Origin: Aphrophora alni
Lineage: Eukaryota > Arthropoda > Insecta > Hemiptera > Aphrophoridae
Direction: 5' to 3'
Assembly (NCBI GenBank): GCA_963513935.1
Contig: OY740777.1
Coordinates: 17,331,271 to 17,395,270 of the forward strand
Length of the DNA stretch: 64,000 nt
The stretch's first letter is position 1, and each line of letters starts with the position of its first letter. Shown in pieces: positions 31,180 to 42,878 of this stretch. The notes beneath the pieces were generated by a model. That model saw nothing but the letters and a program-made list of their open reading frames with translations. It was not told where the DNA came from and did not search any database. Position numbers and translations under genes: made by a program.

Positions 31180-32640
31180 TCTAACTTTGTATATTATGAA
31201 CATGTTGCAGGCAGCTAATGTGTGGTTGAATAGGTGATTGGAAGAGGTATGAATAGTGAAGTCAGTTTAGTGGGCTTTCTGTAAATTTTGAAGGTGAGTT
31301 TGTTGTATGTTTTTGTTATAGTCATGCTATAAGAATTTAATTTTGTGAAGTCAAGAATTTATGCTTTGACTTTGTTCTATACCAGTAGCGAATTCTAAAG
31401 AATGGTGTATATTATTTAAGTATTTTTTTAATGTACCGTTAGTAATAATTTGTCTTCAGTACCGTTATACAAGCAAATGATATTAACATATCTGTGGTAA
31501 AAACATATTTTATTGAAAATTTTATTGTCTGGATATATTATGGCTCTATTTTCTATATAATTTAAGAAAACTTTGAGCATGATGCTTGAAAGCAGTGATC
31601 CTATTGTTCAGGAGCCTTTTTGTTTGGTATAAACTTTATTCTCAAATTCGAAATGGTTTTGATTTAAGCTTGTTGTTAGTAGGTTTATTAATTTGTTTAA
31701 GTTTGTTTCGTTCATTTTTTGGTTTACATTTATTATATTTTATGATGTGGATGGTTTCATCTACGGGGATGTTGGTATGTAGGTCTTTATCGTTGAATGT
31801 TACACATTTTGTGTTATTTATTATGATTTGTATTTTTCAGTGAGGTTTACACTGTTTTTTATTGAGTGATTATTGTTGAAGACTACATTTATTCCTATCA
31901 GTTGGGATCTTATTTTGGAAATTCTGTATGTGGGTGCATTGGTGAAATTATTTAAAGCTCTTATTTGGAGCCTAGTTTTATGTAATTTGGTTATTGCTAT
32001 TAAAACAGGGGTGGTTTGTTTTATCAATTTTGAGTGGTTTTTTTTTTTTTTTTTGGTTGTCCTCTAGTGTGTATTTGTACAAGTGAATGATTTTGTTTTG
32101 TTTATTGAATTGGAGTGTAGGGTCAGATTTATATTCTACAGTGTTATTGTCATTTAACAATTTTTTGATTTAGTAATGTTTTGTAAGTGCCCTTGTCAGC
32201 TTTGGTGACTATAGCATTGAAGTTTGGATACACTATTTGTGTTCATTATTGTAATTTCCGTTATCTAAAATACTACATTTCATTCTAGATTAAGTTTGAT
32301 TGATAATCAAACAACGTGCTATTTTTTTTATCTTTCAACAATCTCTGGATTGATGCTTCAATATTGATAAAGGTTTAGCCTATAATGGTTTAAGTCTGAT
32401 ATTATGTTCGATATTTTTGTTGAGTAAATCAATTTCTTGCACATCGAATTCTATTTTCATGTTGTTTATTAACCTTAGATAAAACATGCGGTTATTAATA
32501 TAATTACTATTGTTTTTGTTCAAATTGTTTATTTTGGCACCCAATAATTTAGTTATTTTTTTGGTGATTGTTTCTGTTTATCGAGATGATTTTAACGTAA
32601 CATATATTTTGATTGAATCATTCATGAGATCGACAAGGTA
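31180..32640 (-). pseudogene. Penelope-like reverse transcriptase relic
   Basis: On the minus strand, in broken frames: YKSDPTLQFNKQNKII; ITKLHKTRLQIRALNNFTNAPTY-type text (KxHKxxxxIRxxxNxxNAPTY); NHSIKNSVNL; DLHTNIPVDETIHIIK; LNQNHFEFENKVYTKQ; RYVNIICLYNGTED (RYVDD with the first Asp changed to Asn); and TDFTIHTSSNHLFNHTLAA near 31230. This order is that of Penelope-like RTs. No GIY-YIG endonuclease was recognised. Plus-strand ORFs here are antisense shadows. It ends against the foldback element. Confidence 0.7.
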
Positions 32641-33444
32641 ATTTAAATTTAAACCCGTCCAATAAGGAAAAAAATATCATGATTTACTTAAGATATTGAT
32701 TAATGGACTCTGTAAGTTGCTGTTTACAAGTAGCCAAAATATGTCTTGCAAAACTTTATTTTTCGATTTTTGTAAATGTTATTTAGAATATTAATTGCCT
32801 TCGTATCTAGTATCTAGTTTATAACTTCATATACATGATACAAAATGAATAGAATTCTCAATGTGTCATTTTTTTTTTTTAGCTTGACGAAATCATAAAG
32901 TCTTGAAACATTTTAAACTAAAGTATCCATTCTTTGGAAGTAGTAGGTGAGTATGGACTACTACCAAACCTTTCAGATTTTAATAATGATTTTATAGTGT
33001 CATGCATAGTTTTGTTGAATAAAATACTTTTTTTCAAATTAACAATAAAGCTTTATTTAACAAAATTCGTAATTAGTGAAATTTTTAGAATGAGTAGATT
33101 TAACACGTTAAGTGCCAAGCCAGTTGTGCCATTTTTATCATACAGTGCCAACTTAAATAAACAATTTTAATGACATAACCTGTATATAAATATGTGGTCT
33201 TACGGTTATATGGAGAACTGATTTTTGAGAAATTGTTTATCAAAACATTTAAAAAAATGATCGGCCGATCGGCCCGGCATGTCATTTTGAATAACCATAT
33301 TTTGTTTGGAATTTGACGTGTCGGCCGATTGGCCGACCCCACCTTAGATTGATTTCCTAGGATAATTTTGGTCTGTGATGTTGGTAACACATGACTCAGT
33401 GGTAGGAAACGTGTTGAGTAACTGCACGTAAACTTCAAGTCGAC

Positions 33445-33747
33445 ATGGTTCAAACTGGAAAGCGGGATCAAAGAGGAAATGTCATTTTCAAGCCTCTTGC
33501 TATAACAGAGTACAATGAGCAAAAATCCGACATCGATGTTGCTGATCGAATGTCGTCGTACAACTCAGCAGTACGAAAGACACTAAGATGGTATCATAAA
33601 GTTGCAGAACATTTACTATTTGGCACCTGCATTGTAAATGCTTGGCTCACTTACAAAAGCAATGTAGGACCACGATCGCAACACTTGCCAATAACAACAC
33701 TGTTGTTAATACATATTAAATTATTTGTTGTCAATAATAGATTTTAA
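33445..33747 (+). pseudogene. piggyBac transposase C-terminal fragment
   Basis: 100 codons, with ITEYNEQKSDIDVADRMSSYNSA and KTLRWYHKVAEHLLFG...VNAWLTYK, matching the YNxxMxGVDxxDxxxxxYxxxRKxxKWxxxxxxxxLxxxxxNAxxxY block of piggyBac transposases (third catalytic-Asp region). The N-terminal two thirds and the Cys-rich C-terminal domain are not found. Confidence 0.8.
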
Positions 33748-34326
33748 ATGCTTTCATTTTGGTTTTAAAATGCTTTCACCTTAGAGTTTAGACAGTAATA
33801 ATATAAATAATAAATGATTTTTAAAAGCTTAATTGTAAATAAATAACATTGTTAAACAGTTTTAAAAAATTGTTTTCCAATTTTGTAATTATTGTTCAAT
33901 GTTTTATACAAAATTATGCAAAATTTATTGTTTGCTTATCGTAATAGTTAATTTTTATACGTTTATTTAAAAAATATATAACAACAGAACTGTAGAATGT
34001 TCTAACTGTATATTACTTGTTTTAATGCATTAATTCATAATTCCAACTGAAAATTTCGCTGCCGTACCGATCGGTACGACGAAATTAACATATTGTTGAG
34101 GTTATTTTATTTGGTTGCTATGCAACACTATTTAAAGATGATAAAATGAAATATCTACGGCTATTAGTTACAATCTTCTACATTTCAGTTAGTGTACGTG
34201 TTTTCCGCTAGGTTGACTCTAGTAAAAGACTCTAAAATAAAATCTTGCATTATTGGCAGTGTCGTACCGATCGGCAGACACGCCACTTTAATTATGAGCT
34301 TGCTGTTGTACTGATCAACCCCCCAT

Positions 34327-34755
34327 CAGTGGCGGCGATAAGAACCCGCGGCCTCCCCGCAAATTTGTTCATCGGGCCCCCCTCTCCCAATAATCTTTAT
34401 CTTTTCGCCGGCCGGCGCCGGTGAGTCACCGCGATGCGCGACGTAGCGATAGCTGCATTACTTATCAGCCAACAATAAACAATACACATACTTCGTATCA
34501 TGACATTAAATAATAAATACTGCTTTCTAAAAAATAATGGTTATTGCCGTTTTGGATGCACGATGCACAATCTTGTCTGAAGACATTTTACCTTATTTAG
34601 TAATTTCTTGACAATACTCATAAAAATATTGTTATGATAGGGGGGCCAGTGTGGCAGGGCCCGTCGCGGGTCCGGGTCCCGGTAAAATTTCCCGAAAAAT
34701 CCCGGTCAAGGCTCGTGGGCCCTCCCAGCTCGCGGGCCCGCTATCGCCGCCACTG
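34327..34755. mobile_element. hAT-type MITE, 429 bp, 8-bp target duplication
   Basis: The termini CAGTGGCGGCGATA and TATCGCCGCCACTG are inverted repeats, and CCCCCCAT is duplicated at 34319-34326 and 34756-34763, the 8-bp duplication of hAT elements. The interior is GC-rich (GCCGGCCGGCGCCGG, CGGGTCCGGGTCCCGG) in sharp contrast to the rest of the window. It has no ORF. It is nested inside the piggyBac-like element. Confidence 0.9.
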
Positions 34756-35521
34756 CCCCCCATGGCACTTAACGTGTTAAAAAGATCATTTGAATATCTT
34801 AATTGGTATTATCCAACGTTGTTTAAATAGAATCGTAAAATTAGCTGTTTTGTAATAACCTACTTGATTAAATCATCACACATATTAACCTTACAATCAG
34901 CTATTGTAGTTTATTTTATCAATCAACATCTTAAATCTCACTGTCCCCCCTCTCTCTCTCTCCCCCCCCATCCATCAAAATTCTAGGTTTACCAATAAGA
35001 CTGGATTACCAATAAGGAGTTAGTAAAACCAGCAGGTGTTTTTTTAGAAGTGTAATAATGAAAACCAGGTTGAAAGTAGAACACATTGTAACTCATAGAA
35101 TAGACATACGCCCGCCCAGTACAAATGAATTTTTATATTGAACAATGTAATGGCTGCATACAACCTGGTACACAAGAGGTTATTTTGTTTTTTGTTTCCT
35201 GAATTACATTTTCACTCCCCCAATGAACCACATCTGAGGAGGCATTACTCTATTTCTCTTCTGCTCTTTCAATTTTTTTTATGTTGAAGTACTTGAAATA
35301 GTTTTTGTTTGTTTATTTAAAACAAGAATTAACGTCTTTCTTTTTTGAAGTCAACGAAACAGTTATTTTTGAGTTAAATAGTCCAATGGTAATACATAGG
35401 TTTTGTAATGTTAGGAAATTCCTTTTATTAGGCCTGGGTTCTGTATGCTCAAAAATTAGTGATTCAGTTTTACAAGATTCTCTTTAAATTTAATTATTGA
35501 AACAATCACAATAACTACACA

Positions 35522-35523
<2 letters not shown>

Positions 35524-35574
<51 letters not shown>
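35524..35574. repeat. (TA)n microsatellite
   Basis: Uninterrupted TA repeat of about 25 units. Confidence 0.95.
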
Positions 35575-35577
<3 letters not shown>

Positions 35578-36163
35578 CACAATTTTTATCTTACCTCTCC
35601 TAATCTTAAAATTCTATCTAATCAACTACAATAAGAATAATAATATAAACCCAGAATATTTCCAACGGTTTACTTTTCATATTAAAAAATTACTAGTTTT
35701 TCAATACACAATGATTTGCTCACCTTTCTTGCAAAGTTCTTCCAACGTTGCTCTCTTGAACTATCGGGCTCTCTCGACTATTACTCAGAATGCCTATCTT
35801 CTGAACACCCTTCGAACAGCAATTCCTTCTGTGATCAAAAGACCCTGTCTCCTTTTGTCCATGAGCTTATATAGCTCCCTCTTGTTTGTAAGGTTGGCTG
35901 CCTTTGTAAGTTAAGCATTTCATCATAATTATTGTTACACTTTTGTCTTTCGCAACAGTTGGTCTCCATTCTGACTTTAATATTATTTGTATTTATCTAT
36001 CTTCCAAATAAAACTATCCTAATTCCTAACAGTAAGTTATTGCAAGATATTTTGAAAATATTCATTGAGGCCTTTATGCATTTATGAAGCACTAGTAGTT
36101 CAATGTTATTAGTCTACATATCGTACATGTCTTCAATAGAGCAGAGCTCTGAATCTATGCTGG

Positions 36164-36232
36164 GTGTTTCAAAAAGTACTTTACAACTTTAAAAGCATTC
36201 TATTAAAGTTGTAGAGTCCTTTTTTGAAACAC
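36164..36232. repeat. Short terminal-inverted-repeat hairpin (MITE-like)
   Basis: GTGTTTCAAAAAGTACTTTACAAC is mirrored by GTTGTAGAGTCCTTTTTTGAAACAC around a short loop. The GTGTTTCAAAA end resembles the mariner-like terminus at 26056. Probably the ends of a collapsed mariner-type MITE. Confidence 0.55.
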
Positions 36233-37610
36233 TGTATTTACAACTTGTAACGACAAGGTTAGAGATAAGAACTGGTGGACAATAAAAAGCATCTCTAGAA
36301 ACAACTTGGTGAATTCATGCGCATATATAAAAACTACATTTATAAGTATGTTTCCAGGATGATAACCAATGAGTTTTGTGACAATATTTGTCCCCTGTTA
36401 CCTAAACTTTTTATGGAACGTTGCTGTGCAGTGGTTTGCCTAGTTTTGCCTTCAGCTTTAGACGATTGGAACTACTTTTTGGTAATTACTGTGCATGTAC
36501 ATGTATGTAGTTGTCCACAGCTAGTGTGTTATCAGCTTTGAATGAGAAAAATGGCATACCACTGTGTCAGTGCTTTTCTCAGAAAGAGTGATTTCACCGC
36601 TAAATGATCATTTGACCTCAAGGTGATTTATATTTGCACACTTTCAATTAGTTTTTAGATTTGGTTTAAATTGATAAATTATGAGCTCAAACATGGGGAT
36701 AAGTAGTTATCAATCGATTGGACCACATGTAGTCTCTTAATTCGTATTTTTGATAATTAATAATTAGTTAATTGTGTTTTGTGTTTTGTGTGTAGCTCAT
36801 TAAAAGCTTTGGTATAATTATAAGTTACGTCTAAGCGGAGATAATGGTTGGGCCTTGGTGCGACATGGCGAAGAATAGATCTACACTGGGGGTCCAAGTT
36901 AATAAATATAATAAAATCAGTTTAACTTTGATTTTCAATTTATAGGGTCCTAAGGGTTACTCACATTTCAGATGGTAATAATATTGGTTTTTATTTACTG
37001 GGTAGTTCTTGGATTGGCCATTTTTGTTCCGCAGGAATAACTTTTGATTTCTTAGTAGAAATGAGCATGCAAACCAAACTGCAATTTTTGTTTTCAGTTA
37101 TTAAAGAATCCTGTCCTAAATCTTTAATGTATTCCTCTTTTTTCATCTTTATATTTGAAGATAATTATTACTAATCCCTTTTTTATAAAATTATGTTCTA
37201 ATTTTTTTGTAAAATTTTCTAAGTTAACATGGTCAAACATTGTGATTCCAAATTTTTGTTTTCCCCAATTAGACTTTTTTCCATTAAACTATCCGTAAAT
37301 TTCAACCACGATTAATTTATGGATAGGCAATAAATTTAACAATTAATTGCCTTGTTAGCTTAAAGAAATAAATTTTCTTTAAAAAACCACCAATTTATAC
37401 CTCCCTCCTTTAGTTAAAACCTGATACCATGGAAACTGAAATGATACAAATGTCATCTGAAACTGCCTTGTGCTTCGCGATGGTAGCCAATCCATCCTTG
37501 TTCAAGGACTTATATTGTCTCATCCTCATTATTACTATGGGCATGTACAATAATAACTGAACCCAAACATTACTTAATTTCACTCACTCAAACACCCTAA
37601 ACCCAACTAG

Positions 37611-37697
37611 AAAAAAGAGCCCAAAAAAGCCCTAAAAAAAGAGCCAAAAAAGAGGTCAAAAAAGAGCCCAAAAAGAGCCCAAAAGAGGCAAAAAAAG
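37611..37697. repeat. Low-complexity AAAAAAGAGCCC repeat
   Basis: Degenerate 10-12-bp units of the AAAAAAGAGCCC type occur about eight times. Confidence 0.8.
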
Positions 37698-38038
37698 GAA
37701 TTGAGCGGCTGCAGCTACCACCGGTCTAATGAACTGCTCACACATAACCACCCACCACCACTTTTAAGGATCCAAGATTACCACTACAACCTTACAGTCA
37801 ACATACTCATCACCAAACCCTCCAAAATCCTAAATACAACTAACATAATTTTAATAGTTCTATACTAAAGGTCCCTCGAGGCAATGGGTTCTGTAACCAG
37901 GGTCCCCAGCGACATAACTTAAACCGATGAGGAATACTGCTGAGTTAGATTAATGTCTTTTAAGAATTCAAATGACAGTGTAGTAAAACCAACTGGAGCA
38001 AACCAGTCCTTCCAACAAAAAATATCACGCTGACACTG

Positions 38039-38233
38039 GCGGTTTCCAAATTCGTAACCCTCAAAGTTGACGTTAGACCCAACAACATTAAGTGCTTACT
38101 CGATACTGGGTATATTTATTCACTTATTTCAGAAAATGTTTTCATCATATTCACGGAAACACCAAATTTAATTATAAAACTTACTAAAGTCAAAATATCG
38201 CCATTCATTGCCAACGATCAGCAAGTAATTTGA
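38039..38233 (+). pseudogene. Retropepsin fragment of an LTR retrotransposon
   Basis: 65-codon open stretch: KFVTLKVDVRPNNIKCLLDT, GYIYSLISE, then IAND. The LLDTGxxxSLIS pattern is the active-site signature of retrotransposon aspartic proteases. Further weak matches (MLHIKLGYL) follow in another frame. No RT or integrase follows. It belongs to a different LTR family from elements 1 and 2. Confidence 0.6.
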
Positions 38234-40429
38234 CCAAATGATGATGCTCCATATTAAACTTGGTTACCTGATAGGAAAGGTTGAAGATAGGGATCTAAAC
38301 CAAGAGTACATAGAACAATATAGATCCCTCTAGGTTACCTTGGTATTGTCAACCCTGTATTCGCACAGTTAAGTGAGCCTCTAAGAGTTGGTAGATATCG
38401 GGCATGTGCTATACAAGTTCATATTGCTTTCTTAAAGAATTAAGGAACATAATTAGTGTGTTATTGTTTGGATGTATCAGGTGTACCTTACTAGCAATTT
38501 TACTGAGAAGTCGTTCACAAGATTTAAAATGTTTCGTTTTGGCTGGTTCCTTCAGATGTTCCAAATCATGGTCTCGAATTTAAAGTCTGAAGTAATTTGG
38601 AATACAATGTGAATTTCCCACCACTTTATTGTGATAAAATTCTTATAAAGTTTTATGGACTTGCTGAAATTTTCGTTGAATATCAGCTAAAGGACATCTG
38701 CAGTCCTAGGTAGCAAAAAGACACATTTCATTTTGCATTGGATATAGATTCTGCTTTATACCAGTTTTATACCAATCTGTATTGTTACTCTTTTCTGAAA
38801 TTCTATCATTATCATTATCTGTTGTTTGTTCTTTAATGCCTTTACTTTATCTTTTGGTGTACTTGTAAAATGTAGCATATAAAATGTGTGTACCAAATCT
38901 TAACACACCAATTTAACGTACCAATCTTAAATATGGAATCTTATTTATTTCAAAAATTATATGTTCTTTGTAAAAAACAAAATGACAGATAGATAGGAAA
39001 CAATGCGTTTTTAGATCTATGTCTAAAAGGTGTCATTAGGTGACCTTTTTTCTTTACTTTTAGCAGTAGAACTTGTCCTGGTTCTGTAAATCATCCTATA
39101 TATACTTCCATATATGGAAAAATGCAGGCTTTTTTCCAATTTATAAAAGCCACTTGATCTGCTTGTTGAATTGAGAATGTCTTGGGGACAGGGGAATTAT
39201 TAAAAAAATTATCACCTCTACTTTTTTGTGTAGGACTGGTGAATAATTAATTGGAGTGTTCTAGAACATTCTTTATGTAATCTTCAACATTTCAACCTGG
39301 TTCAAACTGTCTCTAATAATAAGTGGTGATGTTGAGTTTATTTTCCTTGTTGATTAAAAGGTGAAAACCGCTCATTTATTTAAAACTCTCTTCTGAATTA
39401 TATTTGTTCCTAAACTTCCAGCTTGGCTTTGGTATAAATGTCCTTTTCTTAAAGTTTAGTCATATTACTATCATTACTTAAAAACAATTGTAATTTTAAA
39501 TAAAGACTTTTATTTGCATACAGTGTGGAATCTAAATGTGTATATACAAACCGATATATATTTATTTTATAATTAATCAGAGAGTAATTAAAAAATAAAA
39601 AACTTATTCACAACTTTGTTTGGCGACAAAATATGTTGTTAAATTTCAAAATGGCAGTAGTTTTAAACAGTTTATTCAGATTTATTTTCAGAAATAAAAA
39701 GAAATTTTATTAGAAAGTTTTTTTAGTGTGAAAAACTTAATTTTCAAAAAGTATCACTTACAAATTGGGATAGGAACATAGTCACACAAGTTTTCATGTA
39801 CATAACAAGTTTAAAATGTTCCAATGAATTTTCAGTTGTTCAAATAAATACACAATTTATACTTATATAAATATTTTTTATTTTATATACAAAAATATGG
39901 TTTAGAAAACTTATAAACCTAATCTAAAATTCCAGATACAATCATTATAATACTAAAGGCCTGAAGAGGCAGAATGTCAAACTTTTGCAAGACAAACATT
40001 TTTTCTATTGGCACTGTACTGGGGATACTTCCTTATCAACCAATATTAGTTTAGGTGTTATGGCATTTAATCAATGTTTACTGTTTATCATATATAATAA
40101 TTCAAATGACTGTTTGTGTATACATGCCTACAAAATGACTGTTATTTTGGTAGAGAAATAGATAAAAAATTGAAGTAATAAACAAACTAAAATCATTGAA
40201 CTGGTGAAATATAATAGCTAATCAATAGAAAATAAGAAACATATAAGTTTGTATAATACATAAAAGGAATTTTGTGTAGAATGTTTTGTGTGGACTTTGG
40301 AAACACTTTACAGCATATCCATAACTAACCGAATATGAATGTGGTATAAAAATCAGAATATGTTAGACAGTTTAAGAAGTTTATGAATATGAACATAAAG
40401 CTTGCTTGTTGTAAGATATGTTGTTTGAA

Positions 40430-41300
40430 AAAAGATTAGTCAGTTTAATAGCAAAGAAGAATGAAGTTATACGAATTGTAATAAGACTTGATTGAGTATG
40501 ACTAGAAAGTTAGAAAGGTTGTGAAGTGTTCAAATAGATTGGAAAGTAAGAAAAGTAAAATGGAGGTTGATTGGAAAAGAAGAATATATGTACACAATAA
40601 ATTAGAAAGTAAGAAAGATTGATGAGTATGATTGAAAGTGAGTAGACCTGTGAACATAAAACAGAAAGTATAAGACCCGTGGAAGATGAGTGTGAATATA
40701 AAACAGAAATATTTGAAAGAATAAGTATAGACTAAGTTGTGACAAAATTATTTGAGAGAATAAAAATAATGATATTTAAATAAAAAATACTATAAAGAAA
40801 CAAAAGGATTAGAGAAAAATAAAACATGAATATTTTGGAGAAATGAAACAAATATATTGAGAGAAACAAAACAAAATGTTGAGAGAATAAAAAGGAAAGG
40901 ATTTGAGAGAAATGTAACAAAAATATTTGAAAGAAACAAAAAGGGTTTGAGAGAATTCAAACAAAATTATTTAAAAGAAAAAAATATTTAAGAACAAAAA
41001 ACAAAAGAATTTTAGATAACACATGATTGGAATGTATTAGATTTGTGCAGAAAATGATCAGAAAAAGAAAGGATTAAATGAGGTTTTTCTGTAAGAAAGA
41101 AGATTGTGTAGAATAAACTGAGAAAAATAAAATGTGCATATGTAACAGTAACAACATGAGTTATATAGTATATGAGAAAAGAACTAATGTGAATTAAGAT
41201 CAAAAAAATATAATTATATGGAATATGATAACTGATATTACTATAAAATATGTAAACATAAATAAAGGTAATCTAAAGCACAAATAAAAGTAGAAAAAGT
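40430..41300. repeat. Purine-rich degenerate repeat region
   Basis: The plus strand is nearly all A and G with T. From about 40690 to 41000 it shows a loose 20-25-bp period of the type ATTTGAGAGAAACAAAA. The ORFs at 40732-40920 and 41012-41203 (minus) are products of this composition. Confidence 0.6.
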
Positions 41301-42766
41301 GAAAAGAACAAGTTTCAATTTACCATATACATAAATTATTATAGTTTAAGCAATAAATACAGAGTGATTCATAGAAAGGTAGCAATACTTGGTAGATATA
41401 TTCAAAGAGTTAAAATAAAGAAATTCTTCATTTGATGTTGGTTTCTTTGTGTTTGCCCTTACAAATACAATTTATATGGATTATATTTCCATAAACCATC
41501 GGTTTTACAAAAAATTTAGAGAAGATTTACATTTAGTCTCTTTTACATTTTAAAAACCATTGGTTTTTGAATTATTTAACTTTAAAAATGTCAAAAGGAC
41601 AACATTTCAAATGATTTTGTGTAGGGGGATGTTAACTAACATGATTAGTGCCAAATTGGTACTTTATATATTTATTTCTAAGAAACAAAATAAATATGTA
41701 ATAGTAGAAGCTTATTCTCTCTAACTTTTTGTTTATTTAAACCATCTGATATAAGCTGTGCTCTCAAAAATTTCCTACACAGTGAGTAATTTATATTCCA
41801 TTGAAATAAAACATTTGCATTCATGTAACATGTTTGCAGTTACACTACAAGATATTCAACTGATTGTAGTAGGTTGTGGTACTGTAGAGAGGATTAACAA
41901 TATGATGTGCAGTAAGTCTATGCGAAGAGCTCATTACATTACTACAGAGAGACTTTTTGAATAGATGATAACAATTATTTCAAATTATTCCTGAATGACA
42001 GAGTAGACCAGTTGTACTAGGTTTTTTCCTAGAAATGTGCTTTAACCGTAATTTTTTTAAGTTTAAAGTGTAATTTGGTCTGTCCAAAAATTATTGCTAG
42101 ATTCTAATTTTTGGAGTAACACCATTTAAAAAATAAAATCTGCCCCAAAACTTTATTTTTGTAGATTAACTAGTTTCAAACATATTTTAAGGTAAGGCGC
42201 ATGAGGCATTCTATTCAAAATGTGTTGATGACAAATTAATATAACAAATGTTTTTGGCTATATTAAATTTTTTTAAATGGTTTTATTGCAAAAACTGGTT
42301 GGACGGAGACTATGTGTTTTTAGATACTCCAAACAACACCAATGGTGAAAAGAACTACAATTAAAGTACATTTCTAAAGCTATTATTTCATGTAATACAA
42401 CTGGTCTACTGTACTTAAAAACCAATTAAACCTAACGAACATTCATTTTATGTGCCAATAGTTAAAATTTTATTTGACGGTATTCAAATCAAATTTTAGT
42501 TTGTCTTCCAAAGTTTAAAATACTGGAAAGGTACATAATGGCATAACTGAAATTATTTACAAAAAAATAAAAGATAAATCTGTTATGATTTAGAAACTCT
42601 TCGGCTGTTTTGTAACGCTGTAAGTTCCCAATTTAGGTTTTTAGGTTAGGAAATCATCTCTAATGCCCCTGATTACAGAACAGGCCTACTTTACAGTTAG
42701 ATGTATGTTATGCCATTATGTGAGTTAATCCGAAGTTTGATGTGTTTATGATTATTCTTTGTTTAT

Positions 42767-42878
42767 TTATTTCTTTTTGCCATAAAATAGACCTTCGTGA
42801 TAACCTCCTACATCTTTCCATAAACTCAAATCTATGGCGGGTATTGTGTGAAGATCCTCGCATGGCACAAGTTGGTTT
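42767..42878 (-). CDS. Gene A terminal exon
   Basis: Acceptor TTTAATGTTACAG, then AA/A joins the preceding exon: [31 protein letters not shown]..., stop TAA at 42767-42769. NxxVPC followed by IPxxDLSxW is the standard end of invertebrate heme peroxidases, and the frame fits exactly. This exon is missed by simple ORF calling. AATAAA-like AT-rich sequence follows the stop. Confidence 0.85.

Larger units (their letters stand above)
33104..34776 (+). mobile_element. piggyBac-like element with exact TTAA duplication
   Basis: The terminal inverted repeats CACGTTAAGTGCCA and TGGCACTTAACGTG are perfect over 14 bp, and TTAA flanks both (33100-33103 and 34777-34780), the hallmark target of piggyBac elements. 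It contains a transposase C-terminal relic and a nested hAT-type MITE. Without the MITE and its target duplication it is ~1.24 kb, so much of the transposase is deleted. Subterminal palindromes built on GGCCGATCGGCC, GGCCGATTGGCC and GTACCGATCGGTAC occur at 33260-33340, 34063-34080 and 34262-34276. Confidence 0.9.
24557..42766. other. Intergenic region between genes A and B
   Basis: The 18.2 kb contains no recognisable host gene. It must hold the gene B promoter and possible 5' UTR exon, and the gene A 3' end. It is filled with decayed transposons listed separately. Nothing recognisable is seen in 26861-28394, 29241-30834, 32641-33099, 34781-35520, 36240-37600 or 38310-40430. Confidence 0.6.

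Noticed and set aside
31586..32067. Plus-strand ORFs, membrane-protein-like (Leu/Phe rich)
   Set aside because: Antisense to the Penelope-like RT relic; hydrophobicity follows from the T-rich complement of a Lys/Asn-rich sequence.
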